Positions 1-5,676 of a stretch of DNA of 13,853 nucleotides are shown in pieces. The stretch's first letter is position 1. The number at the start of each line of letters is the position of its first letter. Under the pieces are notes generated by a model. The model did not search any database, was not told where the DNA came from, and saw only the letters and a list, made by a program, of their open reading frames with translations. The position numbers and the translations under genes were made by a program. Origin of the DNA: Clostridium sp. CAG:389. GTDB lineage: Bacteria; Bacillota; Clostridia; TANB77; CAG-508. The stretch spans positions 1 to 13,853 of the forward strand of contig FR901897.1 of assembly GCA_000438255.1 (NCBI GenBank). Direction: 5' to 3'.

Positions 1-51
1 TATATAGGTAACTATACTACACAAGAAACTCTTACTGAACTATAATAATTT

Positions 52-1638
52 TTAATTTATTACGTTTCTTCCTCTATATAATCCATATCTTTCTCTTGCA
101 AGCGCTGTATAATATTTAGACTGTAAATCATTACTTAAAGTCGAAATGTAATCTTGTAATGATTGACTATCAGATTTTTTTATTTTATTTTGTGTAATTA
201 TAGAATCATATGATAATTCACAATTTACAGGATAATAATATAATTTTTGTCCATTTTCTTCTTCTGCTGACCTTTTTTCAGTATTCACATTTAAAATTCC
301 AATTGAATTTGCTGTATTTACACCAGTTGTAACAAAATCCTCTGTAAATCTATGGCAAATATTATTACTATCTTTCAAGTAAATTGAATCTCCCATTACA
401 ACATCTTCATTTTCAGTATTTGTTATAATTGAATATCCATTATATATTTTTCCTCCTATATTAGCTCCTTGGAAAAAGCTTATAATAGACACATTATCCA
501 TAATTTTATCCCAATCATCTTCTTTTAATTTTGGCATTTTGAAATCTGTTAATACTCCTGAATAATTATTAAAATTAGAAATTGCGACAGATAGATTTCT
601 TTCTATTGAATGTTTTATAACTTCAATTCTATGTGAATTAAAATTTGAAGTTTCACTTTCTATATTATTAAAATCAAATATCTTTCCAATATTTGTGTAA
701 TCTTCTTCATTATTTGATTTAACTGCATCACTTGTAGTTAATCCACTTAATCCACTGTTTGTAATAAAATCTTGTAATTCTTTTGCTTCTTTATAATATT
801 TTTTAGCATTTTGATTGTTAGTTATATCTTCAATTGTTACAGTTTGACCTTTTGCTGATTTTCCATTTAAAATAGAAAATACACTACTTCCGTCAGTATA
901 ATATTTTGTTCCTCCAAGTTTAATATATGATAATTCTTTTACTGTTCCATCAACATATACATTTTCCTTTAAGTGTTCTGATGTAATATTTATTCCTTTA
1001 TATGTTACATTTTCTCCATTTACTGATACATCACTTAATAGATATCCATATTTATTAACTGCTTTTCCATCAACTAATCCTTGAATTTGTACATAATTAT
1101 CTAATGAATATGTTATTACTACATCTAATGAACTTCCTTTTTTATACCTACAACTATAATAAATATATGGTTTTAATCCATATAAGTTTTCATCATTACC
1201 ATATGTATTTTGAGTTGGTATTTGTTGTGATATTTGGTCTTGGATATCTGAGTTAGCGTCATCTGTCCACCATGTATTTGTATATGGTGAATATATATAA
1301 TATCCATCATACATAGTATATACTATTGCTGGTACATAATTTTGTAATGTATCTTTAGTATAACCTAGTGTACCAAAATTAGTAGCCATTGATGTAAAAA
1401 ATGTGTTTACAGATGCTTTTATATCTCTTATTTTTGAATTCGTATATGATGCTGTATCACTTGAAAAACTGTTTAATTGATATGCTTTTAATGCATCATG
1501 TGTTGCATCATTTAATTTTGAGTCATAACTTGTTTGCATTCTAAGTGTTTGTACTCTATTTTGTGTATATGATGCTAATACTAATGATATTGGTAATATT
1601 ATTATAATAAATATGACTGCTAAACTTTGTATTTTCAT
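52..1638 (-). CDS. Large exported single-pass protein, last gene of the Tad-like cluster
   Basis: A 528-aa protein of no function I can name. Residues 5-23 form one strong hydrophobic helix after a short MKIQ start, so it is probably anchored with a long extracellular C-terminal part. Just after the helix (about residues 25-50) it is polar and rich in N, Q, T and A, and the layout resembles TadE/TadG-type pseudopilins. Landmarks are a tyrosine-rich stretch near 105-125 (YVPAIVYTMYDGYYIYSPY), a region around 345-365 (IEVIKHSIERNLSVAI) and a segment near 390-410 (IISFFQGANIGGKIYNGY). I recall similar unnamed proteins in Clostridia, but cannot verify this here. The start follows AAGGAAG and lies about 16 nt downstream of a stable inverted repeat. 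It is the most downstream gene, 67 nt after the paralogous pair. A minor pilin, tip adhesin or secreted substrate are all possible. The gene is certain, the role is not. Confidence 0.85.
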   Translation of the reverse strand: MKIQSLAVIFIIIILPISLVLASYTQNRVQTLRMQTSYDSKLNDATHDALKAYQLNSFSSDTASYTNSKIRDIKASVNTFFTSMATNFGTLGYTKDTLQNYVPAIVYTMYDGYYIYSPYTNTWWTDDANSDIQDQISQQIPTQNTYGNDENLYGLKPYIYYSCRYKKGSSLDVVITYSLDNYVQIQGLVDGKAVNKYGYLLSDVSVNGENVTYKGINITSEHLKENVYVDGTVKELSYIKLGGTKYYTDGSSVFSILNGKSAKGQTVTIEDITNNQNAKKYYKEAKELQDFITNSGLSGLTTSDAVKSNNEEDYTNIGKIFDFNNIESETSNFNSHRIEVIKHSIERNLSVAISNFNNYSGVLTDFKMPKLKEDDWDKIMDNVSIISFFQGANIGGKIYNGYSIITNTENEDVVMGDSIYLKDSNNICHRFTEDFVTTGVNTANSIGILNVNTEKRSAEEENGQKLYYYPVNCELSYDSIITQNKIKKSDSQSLQDYISTLSNDLQSKYYTALARERYGLYRGRNVIN

Positions 1639-1653
1639 AATTTTCTTCCTTTT

Positions 1654-1695
1654 CTAAAATAGCTTGTAATTTTTTATTACAAGCTACTGTTTTAG
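1654..1695 (-). terminator. Inverted repeat between two genes, attenuator or partial terminator
   Basis: On the minus strand the arms TAGCTTGTAAT and ATTACAAGCTA form a perfect 11-bp stem with a 5-nt AAAAA loop (1660-1670 with 1676-1686). It is extended by CTAAAA/TTTTAG after a 3-nt bulge (1687-1689). Four U residues follow the core stem, a weak Rho-independent terminator pattern. It sits between a stop codon at 1706 and an AAGGAAG ribosome site for the 528-aa gene. It may reduce readthrough, or protect or process the mRNA. Read on the plus strand it is also symmetric, but no plus-strand gene needs it. Confidence 0.5.
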
Positions 1696-1705
1696 ATATT
1701 TAGTT

Positions 1706-2224
1706 TTATCTTCCTGTTGCTACTACAATACCTCCATGTGATGATGATATTGTGTATACATTTTTTCCTACAACTGTATAAAAGAAATTTTTTAATTGTT
1801 GCGCAATAGTTTGATTTGTATTTTTAGCACTTACAGTTACAATGTCTCCCTCTTTTAAATAATATGTATTATTATTACTTAAAGTTGCTTCTACTTGAGA
1901 GTTATAAATTGAATAATATACATTATTTTCTTCTTCGGAATTTTGTTGAATTGATTTTCTTTGTGGATTTTCGTCTAAGACTTTTACTTCCATCTCAACA
2001 TTATATGTGTTTCCTGTTGAGCCTAGATTATTTAAAAACGTTCCATATTCTTCTGGTGTAATTTTACCAGATGTTCTAATATTGTCAACAAATTCTGTTG
2101 TGGCTATTTCTACTGTTAATTGAGAAACGTCATCAGTTCTGTCTGCCATAACCATTAATGGAAATATAAACATCAAAATTGCAGCAACAACTATTCCCGT
2201 TATTGATAGTAGTATATCATCCAT
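1706..2224 (-). CDS. Single-pass membrane protein with MADR motif, paralogue 2
   Basis: A 172-aa protein that I do not recognise by name. It has almost no N-terminal cytoplasmic tail (MDD), then a hydrophobic helix at about residues 4-26 containing a proline near its end (FPLMVMADR). A soluble, probably extracellular, domain follows. It is a paralogue of the adjacent 170-aa gene upstream. Both share MADRxDxxSQ, FVxxxRT, TxExY, NLGSxGxT, a DENPxxK motif near residues 84-90, AQQLKxF and a late glycine-containing tail. The start follows AGGAGG with good spacing and lies 12 nt after the stop of its paralogue, so the two are co-transcribed. Position after the pilin-like genes suggests a minor pilin or exported accessory subunit. 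No prepilin peptidase site or catalytic motif is visible. Confidence 0.85.
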   Translation of the reverse strand: MDDILLSITGIVVAAILMFIFPLMVMADRTDDVSQLTVEIATTEFVDNIRTSGKITPEEYGTFLNNLGSTGNTYNVEMEVKVLDENPQRKSIQQNSEEENNVYYSIYNSQVEATLSNNNTYYLKEGDIVTVSAKNTNQTIAQQLKNFFYTVVGKNVYTISSSHGGIVVATGR

Positions 2225-2236
2225 TATTTATCCTCC

Positions 2237-2749
2237 TTATTGCACCATTCCTGCTTTTGATGCGATAATTGTAGCTGAGTCATTTCCTGTAATTTTATAT
2301 GCAAAGCTTTTTAATTGTTGTGCAAATGTTGGATTGGCATTAACTACACTAACTAATATCATATCTCCTGTATTTAGTTTTATTTTTCCTGATTTTTCTA
2401 ATTGTTCTTCAAATTGTGTAGTATATGCAGATACATATCCATTTTCACCTATTTTATCTTTTGTTGTTTGTAATGTTTTTTTACCTGGGTTTTCATCTAT
2501 TGATTTTAATTCTACATTGACATCAAAAGTATATCCTAATGAGCCTAAGTTTTCTTTAAATTGTGCATATCCTTCTTGTGTTACTACTTTTTTTGTTCTT
2601 GCTTCTTCTACAAAGTTAGAAACTATTGCTTCTACTTCTGCTTGTGAAGTAGTGTCAAATCTATCTGCCATAGTCATTACCGGCAATACAACGATTAAAA
2701 GTGCTGCTAATACTATTACAACTATTGTTATTAAAATATCACTATTCAT
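2237..2749 (-). CDS. Single-pass membrane protein with MADR motif, paralogue 1
   Basis: A 170-aa protein paralogous to the next gene downstream. After MNSD comes a hydrophobic helix at about residues 5-26, ending LPVMTMADRFD, then a soluble domain. The shared landmarks are the proline three residues before the MADR motif, FVEEARTKK, GYAQFKENLGSLGYTFDV, a DENPGKK motif near residue 85 and a final part with FAQQLKSFAYKI. The ATG is preceded by AGGAGG. A near-consensus promoter at 2781-2809 lies directly upstream, so this gene and the two after it can form their own transcript. The tandem duplication suggests a two-subunit (heterodimer or minor pilin) arrangement, which is inference. It has no similarity I can name to an enzyme. 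Confidence 0.85.
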   Translation of the reverse strand: MNSDILITIVVIVLAALLIVVLPVMTMADRFDTTSQAEVEAIVSNFVEEARTKKVVTQEGYAQFKENLGSLGYTFDVNVELKSIDENPGKKTLQTTKDKIGENGYVSAYTTQFEEQLEKSGKIKLNTGDMILVSVVNANPTFAQQLKSFAYKITGNDSATIIASKAGMVQ

Positions 2750-2780
2750 TGGTTTTTCCTCCTATAATAATTTCTTCTTA

Positions 2781-2809
2781 ATTATAGCATAGTTAAAAAT
2801 TTTTTTCAA
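2781..2809 (-). promoter_or_regulatory. Near-consensus sigma-A-type promoter for the MADR pair
   Basis: On the minus strand TTGAAA (2804-2809) and a perfect TATAAT (2781-2786) are separated by exactly 17 bp, with an extended -10 (TGC before TATAAT). The predicted start point is near 2774, about 25 nt before the ATG at 2749, leaving room for the AGGAGG site. The -35 begins just after the stop codon of the preceding gene (2817). Confidence 0.7.
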
Positions 2810-2816
2810 TTATTTA

Positions 2817-3425
2817 TTAATATGTTATTTTATATGTTATAATTCTTTTTTCGTTTTTGTTTACATCTGGTATATTTTCATCGTCATTTTGATAATATAC
2901 TCCTAAATATTCTTTAATCATACTTGCTTTGCTTAATCTAGAATATAAGCTGTCTCCTGCTAATTTTATATTATATTTTTTTTCAAAGGCTGTTTGTCCA
3001 CCTTCAAATTCTCCATATAAAATTCCTTTTATAAATTCTTCTGGTGTTCTTCCTGCTCCAAATGAAACATTGCTATATATCTTATTTTGAGCGGTTTCCA
3101 AGTCTAATGTATATTTATCAACCCACTCACCATTTATTTTTATTTTATATATTGGTTCTTTTAGTCCATCAAATACTATTTTATATTCTTCAATGTATGC
3201 TCTATAAATAGAAGGTATTATTGTTTCTAAACCAACTTGTCTTTCTGTTCCTGTTGTTGTATAATAATTGTTTCCATCTATATATGATGTTTCTCTATCT
3301 TTATAATCTAATATTGTATCAGCTGTCTCTCTGACTTGTCCAAAAGAAAAAATAATAACAGAAAGTGCTAACACAAATAACAATACGGCTCCTGCCATTT
3401 TTAATGCGTCTGCTGCGTTTTCCAT
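2817..3425 (-). CDS. MENA-type pilin-like membrane protein, divergent member
   Basis: A 202-aa protein that starts MENAADALKMAGAVLL, a variant of the MENASKAL start of three upstream neighbours. The helix spans about residues 10-29, and a soluble domain of about 170 residues is predicted outside. Unlike its relatives it lacks the FNxxF..Y motif at residues 48-57. It has instead a polar tyrosine-rich stretch at 41-60 and a distinct domain: SIYRAYIEEYKIVFDGL near 72-88, SFGAGRTPEEFIKGILYGE near 121-139 and a C-terminal beta-strand-like IITYKITY. AGGAGG lies just before the ATG, 26 nt after the previous gene. The same N-terminus on a different ectodomain suggests a minor pilin that uses the same export route. 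Function is inferred only from the shared N-terminus and the locus. Confidence 0.85.
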   Translation of the reverse strand: MENAADALKMAGAVLLFVLALSVIIFSFGQVRETADTILDYKDRETSYIDGNNYYTTTGTERQVGLETIIPSIYRAYIEEYKIVFDGLKEPIYKIKINGEWVDKYTLDLETAQNKIYSNVSFGAGRTPEEFIKGILYGEFEGGQTAFEKKYNIKLAGDSLYSRLSKASMIKEYLGVYYQNDDENIPDVNKNEKRIITYKITY

Positions 3426-3451
3426 TATTATTCCTCCTTTAATTTATACAA

Positions 3452-3877
3452 TTATTTTGCTGTTATTTTGATATCTGAAATTCTACCATTATTTTCATAA
3501 CCTGTTATTTCTATCTCATATGTTTTTGTATTTACTATTTTGCTTGTAAGATATTGGTTTTTCTTTGCTGATGATCCACCAGCAGAACCTGCTGTTGTAG
3601 CTGTTACTACACCTGTAACTGTTATTTGGTGTTCTCCTGATTCATCTTGTGCATTATTTACATTAATTTCTTGTATCATGCTTTTTACTTCTGAACCTTT
3701 TTTTGTTCCCTCATATTTAGAAAATTGACTGTTAAATGTGTTTATTTCTGCTTGTGACATACCACTATTTTGTATAGTACTTTGTGCTTGCTGGAATATA
3801 AATATTCCTAATGTAATTAATAAAATTGATAGTAATATAGCTCCTGCTATAATTAATGCTTTTGATGCATTCTCCAT
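3452..3877 (-). CDS. MENASKAL-type pilin-like protein
   Basis: A 141-aa protein, the shortest with the MENASKAL start. Residues 1-8 are MENASKAL, followed by a helix at about 9-28. The family motif follows: FNSQFSKYEG at 48-57 and GSEVKSMIQEINVNN at 61-75. After that come a beta-rich region (HQITVTGVV at 83-91), a low-complexity T/A/G/S segment at 92-105 and a final hairpin-like EIEITGYENNGRISDIKI. It has a strong GGAGG ribosome site. It follows an 82-nt spacer that holds a small palindrome. Small size, one helix and a beta-rich C-terminus fit a major pilin candidate. No prepilin leader or G-xxxx-E cleavage site is seen, so it may be a pilin analogue anchored without processing (inference). 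Confidence 0.88.
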   Translation of the reverse strand: MENASKALIIAGAILLSILLITLGIFIFQQAQSTIQNSGMSQAEINTFNSQFSKYEGTKKGSEVKSMIQEINVNNAQDESGEHQITVTGVVTATTAGSAGGSSAKKNQYLTSKIVNTKTYEIEITGYENNGRISDIKITAK

Positions 3878-3919
3878 GTTTGTTTCCTCCTTCGTTTTTT
3901 GTATATATTTATTTATAAA

Positions 3920-3940
3920 TTACTAATCTAAAATTAGTAA
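3920..3940 (-). repeat. Small perfect inverted repeat in spacer
   Basis: Arms TTACTAAT and ATTAGTAA (3920-3927 and 3933-3940) are perfectly complementary around a 5-nt centre. The repeat lies upstream of the MENASKAL gene starting at 3877. A TATAAA hexamer lies just downstream on the minus strand with only a poor -35. There is no T-run, so it is not a typical terminator. It could be an operator or a weak mRNA hairpin. Confidence 0.4.
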
Positions 3941-3959
3941 GGTTAAAAACTTTTTGTTA

Positions 3960-4385
3960 TTATACTTGTTCAAATAGTAGATATTTAACTTTATTGGTTG
4001 ATTTATGGTATTCTAAATTTGTACATTTAAATTTTATATTCCCATAATAATTTATAAAGTTCTGTATTCCATTATTATAGATTGTTTCCATTTGATATAT
4101 TGAGTCATTATCTGACATTTTTATTTCTATATTAATAGAATTTTTATTATTGTTTAAATAAATTCCTTTATTGTTTTTTTCTATTTCATTTTTTGTATTA
4201 TTATCAATAGCTTTATTTATTGCTGTTGCAATATCTGTTCCATATACTTCTTTATTTAAATATTTTTCAAATTGTAAGTTAGCTTTTTTTGCCATATTAT
4301 AATCTGATTTATAATTTAAATATATATATGAAATTGAAGATATTATTATTAATATAATTACAAAAAATATTATAATTTTTTTCAT
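3960..4385 (-). CDS. Pilin-like family member with a substituted N-terminal anchor
   Basis: A 141-aa protein starting MKK followed by a very hydrophobic I/F/S-rich helix (about residues 4-23). There is no MENASKAL start and no lipobox cysteine. The rest follows the neighbouring family: LQFEKYLNKE at 37-46, GTDIATAINKAIDNN at 49-63, a beta-strand-like INIEIKMSDND near 84-94 and an ending TNLEYHKSTNKVKYLLFEQ. These match the FNxxFxxY, GxDIxSLINKI and EYxxNGKVxxIxF landmarks of the MENASKAL proteins. The start has AAGGAAG five nt before the ATG. It is the only member preceded directly by its own near-consensus promoter (4402-4430). It may be a minor pilin, an initiator or an uncoupled duplicate. 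The family link rests on motif comparison by eye. Confidence 0.8.
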   Translation of the reverse strand: MKKIIIFFVIILIIISSISYIYLNYKSDYNMAKKANLQFEKYLNKEVYGTDIATAINKAIDNNTKNEIEKNNKGIYLNNNKNSINIEIKMSDNDSIYQMETIYNNGIQNFINYYGNIKFKCTNLEYHKSTNKVKYLLFEQV

Positions 4386-4401
4386 GATTTCTTCCTTAAA
4401 T

Positions 4402-4430
4402 ATTATAGCATTTGCCTATTTTTTTTTCAA
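4402..4430 (-). promoter_or_regulatory. Internal near-consensus promoter with unusually short leader
   Basis: Minus-strand TTGAAA (4425-4430) and TATAAT (4402-4407) are 17 bp apart, with TGC making an extended -10. The predicted start, near 4395, falls inside the AAGGAAG ribosome site (about 4391-4397) of the gene beginning at 4385. This would give an almost leaderless transcript for that gene and normal transcripts for those downstream. Confidence 0.6.
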
Positions 4431-4436
4431 CACTTT

Positions 4437-4907
4437 TTAGCTAATTGTTTTAAAATTTATTGCCTTTACTTTTCCATTTGAATTATATTCAATTGATTCA
4501 CAACTGAACTTTTTTAAATTTCCATTTGCAGTGTAAGCATAATTTGAAATTATTTTAGTATATTCATTTAAATGTTCTTGTACATTGTTTGTTTTCGGTG
4601 AACTTTGAATATTTACACTTATTTGTTCATCAGGTGATTCTGAATAATAGTCATTATTTTCTTTTGCATATCCTGCAAGTGATATTATATCATATATTGT
4701 AATTTGCCAGTTTCCATCTTTATCTTTATATGTATCATATGTAGTAAATTTGGAATTAAATTCTACTATTCTTTGTTGTTCATTTTGTGAGTTAATATCT
4801 GCTGCTGTTCTACTAAAATCTGCAAATAAGTATACAGCTAATGATATTACTAATATTCCTACTAAAATTCCACCCGCCATTATTAATGCTTTTGATGCGT
4901 TTTCCAT
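4437..4907 (-). CDS. MENASKAL-type pilin-like protein
   Basis: A 156-aa protein: MENASKALIMAGGILVG start, helix at about residues 9-28, then FNSKFTTYD at 50-58 and YDIISLAGYAKENN at 72-85. A beta-strand-like ISVNIQSS follows near 96-103, and a C-terminal CESIEYNSNGKVKAINFK segment near 136-153. The FNxxF motif sits at exactly the same residue (50) as in the 246-aa neighbour upstream, supporting a duplication. It starts 10 nt after that neighbour's stop, with a GGAG site in the gap. An outward-facing C-terminal domain with a short inside tail (ME at the very end) is predicted. Pilin or pseudopilin of the Tad-like machine is the best guess; direct evidence for assembly is absent. Confidence 0.88.
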   Translation of the reverse strand: MENASKALIMAGGILVGILVISLAVYLFADFSRTAADINSQNEQQRIVEFNSKFTTYDTYKDKDGNWQITIYDIISLAGYAKENNDYYSESPDEQISVNIQSSPKTNNVQEHLNEYTKIISNYAYTANGNLKKFSCESIEYNSNGKVKAINFKTIS

Positions 4908-4917
4908 TTTTTACTCC

Positions 4918-5658
4918 TTACTTAGAAAATTCAAAATACATATTTTTTATTTGTCCATCTTCATATTCTGAATCTTTTGCAATAAATGTAGAAGTTTTAA
5001 ATTCTGAATATTGTCTATATTTTTTAATTGCATTTAGAGTTGGTGTTGTTGTTCCATTCCAATTTTTATATTCGTTTGAATTTATTTCTAATAATTTTTC
5101 TTTTATGCTAGCTTTATTTGTACTTTCAGATTTACTTGGATCATATATTGATGATAATTTTTTCATTTGTTCTATTCCTATATTGCTTTCTGTTCTACTA
5201 AATTCATCTAATAATTGTTTTAAACCATTTGTTGTTTTATTATTTGTTGAGTTTGCTCCAAATGTCCAACTATCACCAATACTATTAGGAAAAAGTGAGT
5301 CATTATCATTTTGTTTATCATAAGCATATTTTTTGTTAAATGCTTTTAATCCTGAAATTGTTATTGACATTTTTATATCATAATTTACAGAATTTTTTAT
5401 TCCACCATCTTTTTCTATTTGGTTATAATCTAATATTTTATTTATTAATGATACTATATCTACTCCTTTAATTCCTTTATCATCAGCATATTTTTCAAAT
5501 GTTTTATTAAAACTAGCTAATTCAGAATTTTTGTCATTATTATTTTGACCTTTTTCATAGTCCCCTATTTGGTTTACCATTAATATTAATGCTCCTATTA
5601 TTAACAATGCAATTAAAATTCCACCTGCCATTGTTAATGCTTTTGATGCATTTTCCAT
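4918..5658 (-). CDS. MENASKAL-type pilin-like protein, longest of the motif-bearing set
   Basis: A 246-aa protein: MENASKALTMAGGILIA start, helix at about residues 10-29, FNKTFEKYA at 50-58, GVDIVSLINKILDYN at 65-79 and YDIKMSITISG at 93-103. A charged, serine/asparagine-rich insertion at about 110-225 is absent from the 156- and 141-aa relatives. The end, SEYEDGQIKNMYFEF, keeps the family's C-terminal hairpin. It begins 18 nt after the platform protein gene, which ties the pilin-like set to the secretion machinery. Its ribosome site (AGGG about 12-15 nt before the ATG) is weaker than those of its neighbours, so translational coupling or lower expression is possible. It is likely a minor or special pilin-like subunit. 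Its placement first in the set is clear, its role is inferred. Confidence 0.87.
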   Translation of the reverse strand: MENASKALTMAGGILIALLIIGALILMVNQIGDYEKGQNNNDKNSELASFNKTFEKYADDKGIKGVDIVSLINKILDYNQIEKDGGIKNSVNYDIKMSITISGLKAFNKKYAYDKQNDNDSLFPNSIGDSWTFGANSTNNKTTNGLKQLLDEFSRTESNIGIEQMKKLSSIYDPSKSESTNKASIKEKLLEINSNEYKNWNGTTTPTLNAIKKYRQYSEFKTSTFIAKDSEYEDGQIKNMYFEFSK

Positions 5659-5676
5659 ACTTAACTTTTCCCTTTC

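Noticed and set aside
1..51. Possible further gene or terminator after the 528-aa gene
   Set aside because: The 51 nt have no long open frame, hairpin or ribosome site that could be supported.
2334..2792. Plus-strand open frame of 152 aa opposite the MADR protein
   Set aside because: It is antisense to a conserved paralogous gene and has no independent start signals. The other plus-strand frames in the window fail for the same reason.
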